A DNA stretch of 64,000 bases, from contig OX578150.1 of the NCBI GenBank assembly GCA_951213105.1, positions 26,156,607 to 26,220,606 of the forward strand. The letters run 5' to 3'. The notes below the pieces were generated by a model. The model saw only the letters and a list, made by a program, of their open reading frames with translations. It made no database searches and was not told the origin of the DNA. A program made the position numbers and the translations under genes. Below, one piece after another: positions 50,451 through 59,838 of the stretch; positions within the stretch are counted from its first letter, which is position 1, and the number at the start of each line of letters is the position of its first letter. The DNA comes from Amaurobius ferox (Eukaryota; Arthropoda; Arachnida; Araneae; Amaurobiidae).

Positions 50451-50757
50451 TAGACAACTCCTTTCTTCTTCTTTCCCAGACTGTCCGACCTACCCGAAAA
50501 TGCAAGTTATATGTTTGGACGGCCAAGGAAGTGCCATTTAATTTAGACAGGAACCCAGTGGGGGTGGCATCCACAGGGAAAGAACACTCCTTCTTATATC
50601 ACCAACATCTTAAAAGGACTTACGGACCCATATATTTAACGTACTCTTACTCCGCGTAAACAAGCCAACAGTTTGGGAAGAGCCGGGAATCGAACTCGGG
50701 TCGTCAGAGTGCAATACTCGCGAGCTAACCACTAGGCTGTCGCACCCTAGACAAATC
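50451..50757 (-). mobile_element. tRNA-derived SINE
   Basis: On the minus strand the head at about 50680-50747 is tRNA-like: GCCTAGTGGTTAGCTCG as A-box region and GAGTTCGATTCCCGG as B box. The body matches the other SINEs weakly (ACTCCGCGTAAAC, GACCGTCC-type tail region). A possible 7-bp duplication TAGACAA flanks it (50451-50457 and 50748-50754). It is more diverged than the copy at 4191. Confidence 0.75.
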
Positions 50758-51102
50758 TCTTGACGTTGAAGGTTGGAAACTAATTTCGGCTTCTTAAATG
50801 CATGCAATAACTTGTTAATAATAGTGGGTTTATATCCTCTAGAAATGGTCAAAGATTTGAGATAATCAATCTCACAATTAAGGGCCCGAGAATCTCAACA
50901 CAAATTTAAGGCACAGTAAACATAAGAGGGACTTATGTTTACTGTGTAACCCTTTTCATGGGGTTCAGAGTCTATCGCTTTTTGTTAGAGAAGAAAAACA
51001 TAGAAACATTAACTAATTAATAATTATTTAATTGTTATTAATAATTATTTAATTATTAATAATAATTAATAATAATTATTCAATTATTAATAATTATTAT
51101 TT
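50758..51102. other. AT-rich spacer ending in TAAT repeats
   Basis: From about 51005 the sequence is an imperfect ATTATTAATAATTATTTAAT tract, which continues on the far side of the TRIM (51703-51795). Confidence 0.6.
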
Positions 51103-51706
51103 AATTTGTGGCAGCAGACGACTCTGCTCCTGCCAAAAGACATCTGATCAAAGATGCTTGGAACCTGTACCCGAATTATGAGTTAGGAATAGAAGCTAGC
51201 TTTTGATCTAATCTTATAATGTCGGTCTTGTAAACACCAGGTCCCTGGTTCGGGCCTGGCAGCATTCCGCTACAATGATGACTGGACGTTTGAAACACGC
51301 AACCTTCTCTCGCCAACGATCTCACCTCTCAACAAGAGATGGCAGCACCACACGGAGCCAGAGGCCCTACCACTCCCTTTCTGGTGGACCACGACTGACG
51401 TCACGTCCGAGGTAACACGCCTCCCGGCCCTCAGCCCTCAACTGAGTTTCGGATGGGGACACGCGGGGGCTTTTCTGCGCGGCCTCCTCCTCGCCGAAAT
51501 TCGACCCGGGCTCCTCATCAGATGGGGGAGTGTGCGGCAGCAGACGACTCTGCTCCTGCCAAAAGACATCTGATCAAAGATGCTTGGAACCTGTACCCGA
51601 ATTATGAGTTCGGAGGCGAAGCAGCTTTTGCTCTAAACGTATAATGTCGGTCTTGTAAGCACCAGATCCCTGGTTCGGGCCTGGCAACATCCTTCCGCTA
51701 CAAATT
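51103..51706 (+). mobile_element. TRIM (miniature LTR retrotransposon), copy 1
   Basis: The 168-bp 5' LTR (51107-51274) and 172-bp 3' LTR (51531-51702) begin TGTG and end TACA. The internal region is 256 bp, and a purine tract GATGGGGGAG (51521-51530) directly precedes the 3' LTR. A 4-bp duplication AATT flanks it (51103-51106 and 51703-51706). No tRNA primer-binding site is obvious just after the 5' LTR. The GC-rich body contrasts with the AT repeat it landed in. Non-coding: the 63-residue ORF over the 3' LTR is not a gene. Confidence 0.9.
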
Positions 51707-51795
51707 ATTAATAATAATTATTTAATTATTAATAATAATTATTTAATTAATAATAATTATTTAATTTATAATAATTATTTAATTCTTAATAATTT

Positions 51796-52524
51796 ATTAT
51801 ATACAAAATGTTCATCTTCAGAAACGATGCAGCTTGCACACGTGTTATAAGCATGGGCGTATTTAGGGAGAGGAGGGTCAGGGGTTGTCAAAGCATCCCT
51901 CTGGAAAATTGCAAATTTCATTAAAAGCCAATGAGAGAGAAAAATAAGAAATATACTTTTTGGAAATAGAACATTCAACCACTACTGTGTGTTTTCGCCC
52001 ACGTGTATATTAATAAAAACAATTTAAACTTAAATGGAAAACTTAGAATTATTGTATTTGGTATGTTTATGAATGCACAATTTGTTAGTTTAGTTGCTCT
52101 GTCTCTAAGAAGGTTAGAGTTTATGAAAGGGGGAATATTTTTCAAAGATGGTACATAATAATTTTTAAAAGTGCTATACACACTAACTCTTAAAATGTGG
52201 TGCTTATACCATCTATTCAAATCTACTTTGTAACAATAAATATTTCAAGGTTGATAGTAATCTAAATTTTGAATGCAATCGATTTTAGCACCCCTCTTGG
52301 AGAAAATATTGCACACGCCCATGGTTATAAGATGTCTTTGCGTGTTTTCCAATGTCTCTAGATTTACGCTGTTGCATGCAGATTAAATAAAGATTCTAAA
52401 ACAAAATTTTGTTAGAGTTATTTTCCATCTTTCATAGAGAGGGGGTGGCATATATAATTAATACTAATTTTAAAACGCTTTATAACTTTGTAACAGAGGC
52501 TAATGACGTCACGAATAAAAAAAA
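51796..52524. other. Unclassified DNA
   Basis: No recognisable coding or repeat signal. Two minus ORFs (51775-51978 and 51975-52220) look random. Confidence 0.35.
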
Positions 52525-53305
52525 TCTGATATGGGCAGCACATGACTTTCCCTGCAGACTTATATCCACGTTCTCTTTATTTTAATTAAATTTATTTCAC
52601 TTTTAATTCAATTTTCGTTCTCATTCGGTAACCGGACTTATTTTCAAAGGTAGCGTAGGGAAAATACGAAAAACTAAAATATCTCGAGAACGGCTGGTCC
52701 TAGTGTAATGGGTTTGGTCTTTTTCTTTTCTTCTCTAAATATTACGTATTAAACAAGCATTTAATGGATATATTTGAGCATACGTAGTTCTTTAGTTTAG
52801 ATTTTGACGATTTTTGCGGGCCATTTTGCAAAAAAAGGCAGGTTATTTTTTTTCGAAGGATACCAAAATCTAATCAACACCAGGGTGACCCACAAAAGAC
52901 TCATCTGCCGAATTTTGTGAAATTCGGCAGATTCAATAATTCTAATCAGTTAGAGTGAATACAAGCTTTTGCGGGCCATTTCGCAAAAATAGGCGGGTTC
53001 TTTTATCCTGAATCGTACCCAAAACTAATCAGCACCAGACTCGCCCACAAGTAACTTATCTACTAAATTTTGTGAAATTCGGTCCATTAGTTTTTTAGTT
53101 AGAGTGAATACAAAATCTGCACAGACAGACAGACAGACAGATCGACAGACACACAGATAGACACACACACAGACGTCACGCTAAAAATGGTTTTTTCGTA
53201 TTCTAGAGGTCTCGAAACGTGTAGATCCGTCGAAAACTCGAGTTGTGATTTTCGGCATGATTCCAATACTTTCCCTATATATTACCATGTATTGCAGGGA
53301 AAGTA
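52525..53305 (+). mobile_element. Family A repeat, full-length
   Basis: 5' terminus TCTGATATGGGCAGCACATG, two internal units, ACAGACAGACAGACAG core extended with ATCGACAGAC (53121-53172), stem-loop 53262-53305. A small inverted duplication (GAATTTTGTGAAATTC) lies near 52911. Confidence 0.9.
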
Positions 53306-53322
53306 AAAATGTATCGCCTCTA

Positions 53323-53723
53323 TGTTTCACAAGACTGATTGAAACTATAAAGTCTGATCATTAAGTCAGAAATAAACCCTTTTATGCATGATTATGTCAC
53401 ATTTTGTCCTATGCTCCATGTTAAAAAAATATAAAATTTCAAATAAATTTCGATGTTTTCTCGCGAATTTAAGAAAAAAAAAATCTATCTAGTTCTAGAT
53501 TTTTTTGATAACCCGAATATAAAGTTTCGTAAAAAAATCCATTAATATTTATGGCTGCTATTGTGTACACAAGAAACCGACCACAGATATAGACGCAGAC
53601 GGACATCACTCTAAAAATATTCAAAACGTGCTCAGGAGGTCTTAAAACATATTGGAATCAAAATCTCGTAATCGAAATTTTTTGTGAAAACAATACTTTC
53701 TCAATACTACTTACGAGAAAGTA
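53323..53723 (+). mobile_element. Family D repeat
   Basis: Shares with 42577-42950 the blocks CATGATTATGTCACATTTTG, TCTAGTTCTAGAT-like sequence, GTGTACAC and GGACATCACTCTAAAAATAT. It ends in the stem-loop ACTTTCTC...GAGAAAGTA. The short GACGCAGACGGAC patch occupies the microsatellite position of families A to C. Confidence 0.75.
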
Positions 53724-53736
53724 AAAATTCAGGACT

Positions 53737-54009
53737 GTGAGTAGTCCACTATTGGGTTTTAACAGTCCTTTCCTATTTGTCAAGCCCTCTAAAAATCCCA
53801 CCCCCTGTTATACAATAATAATTACCCCCTTCCCTGCAACCCTGACAGATGACCAGCTTTTACGCATTAGAGATTGCAATCCCTCTTATTCAAATGGACG
53901 TTGGGTCTCTTTCAGCCTAATGCACGCAGACAATAACCCTCCTTTCCGTGACATGGACAAACTTTACGAATTCATGACCGGAATCGGACAAGGACTCATG
54001 AGATAATAC
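53737..54009 (+). CDS. Unidentified ORF, possibly a truncated gene fragment
   Basis: An 89-residue open frame begins just after the stem-loop of a D element. It is less AT-rich than its surroundings and has a balanced amino-acid composition: a Pro-rich N-terminal part, TLTDDQLLRIRDCNPSY in the middle, and FRDMDKLYEFMTGIGQGLMR at the end before TAA. It has no Met within the first part (it opens at a non-ATG codon), so it may be the last exon or the 3' remnant of a longer coding sequence cut by the D insertion. I recognise no family. A chance ORF is the main alternative. Confidence 0.3.
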
Positions 54010-54627
54010 AAACCTTTCCCTTAAATGAATAGTATATAACGAATTAACTATGGTATAGAGAGTATTTCACAAAGATTGCTGGCACTAAATATATCTTGAA
54101 CGATGGGTCGTAGACCCATTGTTGCAATTTAAGAAATGCTTTAATTAATGTAGACTACCATCGTATGCAAATTTTGATCATGTGTACATGATCAAAATTT
54201 GTACATCGTCAACAGAAACATTGCACCTGCTGCAGCAGGTGCAATGTTATGTCGGCGATTTCCCCAAACGTTGGCAGAATGATATTCATTCGCACGTTGT
54301 TCTTCAAACGCCATTTCCGTTTTCGACGAAACGACTACAGTTCACGCATTGTCTGAAAAACACCTGCTTCTTCTTCTTCACATTTCGCGTCACATGTGCC
54401 TCTACGCCACGGTAAAATAGTTCCGTTCTCCTCTAATCGGAGTTGGCGATATCAGCACAGTCTCCGGACTTTTTGATTCTACCTTGTATAATTTTGTAAT
54501 TGGTTGTTTTCATCTATCGCACTGAGTTGCTAAGTTTATTATCCGCATTTTCCGCTAGCGGCGTTGCAATCACTTTTATTCGATAGGGCATGGGTATTTA
54601 ACTATACATACATACCCTAACGTGTAC
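54010..54627. other. Region of palindromes and a possible short ORF
   Basis: Besides the two palindromes listed separately, a 40-residue minus ORF (54192-54314) starts at an ATG in good context and ends inside the first palindrome. No homology is recognised. Sequence around 54553-54600 resembles 57692-57735 over about 45 bp. Confidence 0.3.
54168..54248. repeat. Two adjacent perfect palindromes
   Basis: 54168-54201 has 15-bp arms CAAATTTTGATCATG and their exact complement around TGTA. 54217-54248 is a 32-bp palindrome without a spacer, centred on CTGCAG (arms AACATTGCACCTGCTG). Nothing marks them as part of a known element end. Confidence 0.9.
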
Positions 54628-55041
54628 ACACATGGATTCTTGCCGCCAACGACCCTACCGTGCTGAAAACACCGGTTCTCGTTAGATCACCGAAGTCAAG
54701 CAGCATCGGGTGCGGTTAGTACTTGGGTGGGTGACCACCTGGGAACACAGCGTGCTGTTGGCACATTTCGGGCGCGGTAGCCCGTTGGTTTGCGCGCTGG
54801 ATTTGCACGCTGCCACAACTGCCGCCGTGTTCATGCGGAGTACGATCACGTTAAACATGTGGGCCCGTAAGTCCTTCCGAGAGGTTTGTGGTAGGGGAAG
54901 GAGGGCACGGTCCCTGTGGATGCCTCCCCCACTGGGTTCCGGTCCAAATTGGGTGGCACTTCCCGGCCGTCCAAACGGTTACCTTACACCTTTCTTTTAG
55001 GTCGGACGGTCTGGGTCTCAACAACAACACATGGATTCTTG
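54628..55041 (+). mobile_element. 5S-tRNA chimeric SINE, copy 3
   Basis: Flanked by a 15-bp duplication ACACATGGATTCTTG (54628-54642 and 55027-55041). The 5S head, 54645-54763, is the most complete in the window: its ends GCCAACGA and TGTTGGCA can pair as in a real 5S rRNA. The tRNA-like part without B box follows from 54771, then the common body and a CAACAAC tail. Confidence 0.9.
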
Positions 55042-55182
55042 GAAAAAAATTCAGACTTTCAAAGACTTTTCTAGATATGTTCCTATGATATTTCCTTGAT
55101 TCTGTATATTTAGATTTACTCGCATAATGCACGAATTTCCGAAGAAAATTATGTTTTTCTTCAATTACAAAGGTAAAGTACA

Positions 55183-56104
55183 ACAAGAACGATCAATCAT
55201 ACATAAAGCATTGATTATGAAACACTTTCCAAATGAAATGCAATTTTATATAAACATCTCTAAAATCTGATGCATTCAGCGCTGACATATTTTAAATTAT
55301 TGCAGTACTACAGTAATTTATTATATTTGAAAACTTAAAACTTCGTCGAAAAAGACAATTCTAGTTACACAAAATGAACATTAATCGAATGATGTCATCG
55401 AAATATAAATCGTCTGTCACTCTATGTAAAATCAATGAATATTTCATTCATATCACTTATATTCCTGACGCCAGATTTAAATAATTTTGCGTGAAAAAAA
55501 AATTCAGGAATTCTTATACAAGTCGCATTACAATAGCCTGATTTGTTTACATTCTACATACTGTAGTTTAGCGATTAAATTAGGCTTCGTTATAGAAATA
55601 AAGTGTAGTGATAATTTAAAATTAAAAATATTGTAATTGCTTTGGCACAGAATTTAGATACACATATAATATGAAAAAATAAAGCGGTTTCGGACTAATG
55701 CAACACTAAATATAAATTTAAACGATTTTTAAACACCTGTGGAAACAGCGGAAAATGTACGCCATATCTTATTTCACAATGAGTCACGTGAGTGATTTCT
55801 TCTTATATCATGGGTGTAATTATTATTTCAATTTTTATTTAATTCTGTTCAACTCTGTTTTGAAATCTGTTTAAAAAATCTTTGAAAAATCATAGAGTTC
55901 ATTGTATTTCACTTTTTCAACTCGGATTAAAACTAATCGGGTGATATTTATTTTCATTCCCGAACATTCTACAGACCGTCTCAACAACACGCTAAACTTT
56001 CATTTCGAAAAAAGCATTTTTACGGCAGTTATGCGAACGGACAGACAGTGAGACAGAACGATCAAAATCACAAACACTTTTCAACTACGTTGGAAAGTGT
56101 TAAT
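55183..56104 (+). mobile_element. Family C repeat
   Basis: 5' hairpin region ATCATACATAAAGCATTGAT, the inverted repeat ACACTTTCCAAATG, part of the long-form core (about 55430-55800) and the stem-loop ending GTTGGAAAGTGTTAA. The microsatellite has shrunk to GACAGACAGTGAGACAG. Confidence 0.85.
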
Positions 56105-56240
56105 AAGCTGCACATTTGTTTTAAAACTAATAAATATAGACTGAAAAATCTTCAGCGATAGATAGGTTGATCATAATCTATGAATGCAATGACTAAACAT
56201 TGTTGCCATTAACATTCTAAAAAAAAAAAATGGCACCCAC

Positions 56241-56315
56241 CTCTGGGCAGTTGCTACAGCAAGACGTACTGCCGCGGAACATGCTTCCGCTGTCTTCCAA
56301 CACCGGGCTCTCCAC
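56241..56315 (-). CDS. Candidate 75-bp internal exon of a host gene
   Basis: On the minus strand a pyrimidine-rich tract ends in TCTCTTTATTTCAG at 56316. The next 75 bp are GC-rich and open, and they end at CCAGAG before GTGGGT, a good match to the GTRRGT donor consensus. In frame 0 the exon gives 25 codons, starting VESPVLEDSG and ending CCSNCPE. Frame 1 is also open and frame 2 is closed. It stands alone in AT-rich DNA, so it would be one small exon of a minus-strand gene whose other exons lie outside the window. I do not recognise the protein. A chance GC-rich fragment with splice-like edges is possible. Confidence 0.45.
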
Positions 56316-56561
56316 CTGAAATAAAGAGAACAATAAGGATGAGATACAGGAAATTTCGTTAGAACATTCATAATAAACATTCTATATCCGAACGAAACAT
56401 CGGAAATTCAATAGGAAACACTTAACGGATGAATGAAATATTATCTTGCAGGAAGCCAGAAAATAAATATCGGATGTCCAACACATGGATTTCCCTACAA
56501 ACTCTCATAGAATTCCGATATCACCTAAACAGTATAACCTACGCTTATGCTTTGCATATTT

Positions 56562-57065
56562 GACGATTTTTCGTACTCCATAAAATTTGTTTATTTATAC
56601 ACACCCCTCTTGAATATTTGAAGCTTTCGTAATCCACAAAATTTTTGTTTGTTTATCCTCCCTTCCTCTGAATATCTGACGATCTTCCGTACTCCAAAAT
56701 TTCTTCTTGTTAATCCCCCTCCCCTTTTAATAGCTAACAATCTTTCGCACTCCATAAAGTTTGTTTGTCCCTCCTTTGAATATCTGACGATCTTTCGTAC
56801 TCCATAAAATTTGTTTGTTTAGCTCTCCCCCTCCCCTCTGAATATCTAACGATCTTTCGCACTCCATAAAGTTTGTTTGTTTGTTTATCTCCCTCTGAAT
56901 ATCTCACGATCTTTCGCACTCCATAAAATTTCTGTTTGTTTACCCCCCTCTCCTCTGAATATCTGACGATATTTCGCACTCCATAAAGTTTGTTTACCCC
57001 CTCTGAATATCTGACGATCTTTCGTACTCCATAAAGTTTGTTTATTTACCCCCTTCCCTTTACGC
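56562..57065. repeat. Degenerate minisatellite, about 60-bp unit
   Basis: About eight units share TGAATATCTGACGATCTTTC, then CACTCCATAAAGTTTGTTTG and a C/T-rich spacer of varying length. A short minus ORF in part of it is a by-product. Confidence 0.9.
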
Positions 57066-57739
57066 TTTTCTCAATTTTCAAGTTGTCACAAGTATTATTT
57101 ACAAGGCTTCCCCCCCCCTCCCCCAACAGTTTCTTTTCTTAGAATTAAGGATGCCACTCTAATACAGGGAAGAGAGTCTGGGAATCTGAACAAGCGCTTT
57201 AATTGTACCACATCAATATCACCGCGGCTGCAAGAAACCTTGTGAGCTGTAAAATACCATTCAACAGACTAACACCATTGCAAGATAGAAAGAGGTTTTC
57301 GAAAATTTAGATCTAAGTGAATATAGCTGTTTTGATGCAACTTTTTGTATTCAGACGTAAGACAATTCTTCATCAAATCTATTTTATATTTTTATTCATA
57401 ATATTTCACATCAGATTATTATTATTATTTCCAATGCAGTAGGCATATGGTTGAAAGTCCTGAGCTAAGAAATACAACAAGACCTAAACATAATATAAAA
57501 CAAAGCAATAAAATAAGCAACAGGACAAAACAATGTAGAACAAACAGAACTGTATAGAAGACATTACATCTCTAGCCTCCTAATATTGGATGCAGACAGT
57601 CTTTCCCAATAAGGCTGGACAGACAAGAAGATGATCGGCATCTATCACCACACCACCTAGAAGGATAGTTCTAGGGGTAATAAATAGGACTGCTGCAATC
57701 CCTTTTATTCGCACGGGCATGGTCCATTTACTATAGGTA
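57066..57739. other. Unclassified DNA with a possible decayed SINE
   Basis: Minus-strand 57165-57245 reads CAGCCGCGGTGATATTGATG, then AAGCGCTTGTTCAGATTCCC, weakly like tRNA A and B boxes. It follows TTTTACAG, so a short exon is an alternative. The evidence supports neither strongly. A TTA microsatellite lies at 57416-57430. Confidence 0.25.
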
Positions 57740-59091
57740 CAGGGTATGATTAAGCCAAAGTGTGGCTTATTTCTGGGTTCCAGAAATAACACTAGGCCCC
57801 ACTCTCGAGATATTGCACCATACTGCCACGGCATATCAAACACATACAACACATCAACACATAACAAACTTAAGATCATATCTCTGAAAGTTCTTTTAAT
57901 AGTACGTGTAAAAAAACTTCCATATATTTACTTTACTTATATACATAATGTGTAAGGAAAGTATTGTGACGGGGTCGAAAATTCGAATTAGAGTTTTCGA
58001 CGGGAGAGCATGTTTCAAGCATCCCTGATCACAAATCAAACATTTTTGAAGTGATGTCTGTGTGTGTGTGTCTGTGAAAGTATGTATTTGTGTGTGATAG
58101 TATGTGTGTGTGTGTGTGTGTGTGTGAAAGTATGTGTGTGTGTCAGTGAGTCTGTGGAGACGATAACTGACGAATGAATGGACCGATTCGAACGAAATTT
58201 GGTACAAAAATCACAATCCGTAAACACTGGAAGCCTATTGTTTTTATACGCAATCGGAACCCCCTACGTTCAGAACCCCCTAAATTTTCGAGTGAAATTT
58301 TGAAAAAATCGTCAAAAATCAAAACCGCTAATAAAGTTACGCAAATAGACATTTCTTATGTAATTTTTCATTAGAAAACGATTGGCATAAATTTTAGAAC
58401 GCTAACATAAACCGTTCTTGGGATATTGCACATTTTTCAAAAAAATTATCAAAAGTCATATAAGATAAAAGAAAATATTTCCTATTGAGAAACATGTTCA
58501 CTTCTCATATGTAATACCATGCAATAAATTTGGAGACATTCTCGTGGAATTAGCTCTTTCCATTCAGGAAAAAATATACTTTGAGTAATACTTCTGTATT
58601 TGAACGCCAATAGTCATTTATCTGCTGTAAGAATAACTTATTTCTCCGTCCATAACGCTTAGCGAGATTTTGGTGACGAATTTGGCGGAATGTCGCCAAC
58701 TTGGCGACATTTTTAATTGTTGTCAAATTAACAAAAATCTCGCCAAATGGATAAAAATGACGACTAACTGAAGAAAATTCAATATCTTGGAAAAAATATA
58801 AGTATCTACTATAAGAATAACATTTTTTTTAACTGTAAAAGTAGTAAATTCATTGCATTATATAAGGAAAGGCATGTGTTGCTCACATCAGATTTTTTAC
58901 TTCAAAATACATGTATGATGTTTAAAAATATTAACATTTTATAATGTAAAATAGCAACTAATATTACTGGTTTTAAATTAATTAAAAATTATTTGTGCTT
59001 AAATGTTTATTACATACAAAATTCAGGGCCCCCTTAAAATTTGGGGGCCCAGGGCCGTGATCTCGCAAGCTCAAGTGTTAATTAGGCCCTG
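57740..59091 (+). mobile_element. hAT-type MITE split by a B element
   Basis: Pieces 57740-57929 and 58893-59091 (about 390 bp together) start CAGGGTATGATTAA and end as the inverse of CAGGGCCTAATTAA. The right piece shares TTAAATTAATTAAAAA..AT and CCTTAAAATTTGGGGG with the intact MITE at 30214. Flanking octamers TATAGGTA and TATATATA agree at 6 of 8 positions. Confidence 0.75.
57930..58892 (-). mobile_element. Family B repeat, full-length, nested in a hAT MITE
   Basis: Stem-loop from 57930, interrupted TG microsatellite 58058-58150, palindrome GTCGCCAACTTGGCGAC at about 58690-58706, 5' terminus at 58871-58892. Confidence 0.9.
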
Positions 59092-59147
59092 TATATATAC
59101 ACCTAACGTGTATACTCAAGGACATTCCCTTACAAAGTGATTTAGAT

Positions 59148-59593
59148 ATGGACGCTTCTAGAATTTCTGTACACAACGATTCTCACATTTCATTTGGCGC
59201 GATTATAAATTTAATATTAAGTGAACAATTCATATATAGATTTTCTAAATTTAGAAGAAGTTATCTTTTTTCTGATAAATCCCCCCTCCCAACTACTATA
59301 AAATTTCCCCCTGACTTCTACAATCTCCCACAATACCGATACCTCCCAGCCTGGCACTTCATCGGTCAAGATTCAACATGCCCGATACCAATATGGCCCT
59401 GCCTTTTATTTTAATAGACCTCCCGGCTTGTACGATTAGTGGGCCGATATCCAATCTTATTCTGGCACCCCACATTTTAATCAAGCAAGTGGATTTTTAT
59501 CCACACATTTTATTTTTTTCATCTATATTAAGTAATGAGGTCGCGGGGAAGAATCGATTTCTAGAAAATGGTTTAATTTGCGACAGCTGCTAG
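59148..59593 (+). other. Two overlapping unidentified ORFs
   Basis: An ATG-started 88-residue ORF (59148-59414) overlaps a 71-residue ORF in another frame (59378-59593). They could be one frameshifted coding relic. The first is Pro/Tyr/Phe-rich near its end (KFPPDFYNLPQYRYLPAW). The second has a hydrophobic stretch (FILIDLPACTISG). I recognise no family, and chance ORFs are likely. Confidence 0.2.
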
Positions 59594-59838
59594 CCGTCGA
59601 TTAAGGGCAAATTTACAATCGTAATTATCTTGACTTAGTGACACGAACGGTTGATCTCGCTTAAGACTTTTAATAGCGCTTCGTAACCAGTTTTTAGGTG
59701 TTATAACATTTAAGAGGGAAATATTGGATTTCATTATTTCTATATATTGATGATATCTGCGACTTAAAATGAAATGGTCATATAATCTGTGGCGTAACCA
59801 AACTTTCAGTGTCCGGGATAAAAAATTCCGAAGCTCTC

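Noticed and set aside
54645..54763. Functional 5S rRNA gene
   Set aside because: The 5S-like sequence is diverged, followed by a tRNA-like part and SINE body instead of a T-run terminator, and flanked by target duplications.
56171..56380. 69-residue minus ORF spanning the exon candidate
   Set aside because: It runs through the pyrimidine tract and both splice-like sites in a different frame. The exon model fits the sequence better.
57165..57245. Second minus-strand exon or a decayed tRNA-SINE
   Set aside because: TTTTACAG precedes an open stretch, but no convincing donor follows. The tRNA-like boxes are equally weak, so it is only noted in the spacer entry.
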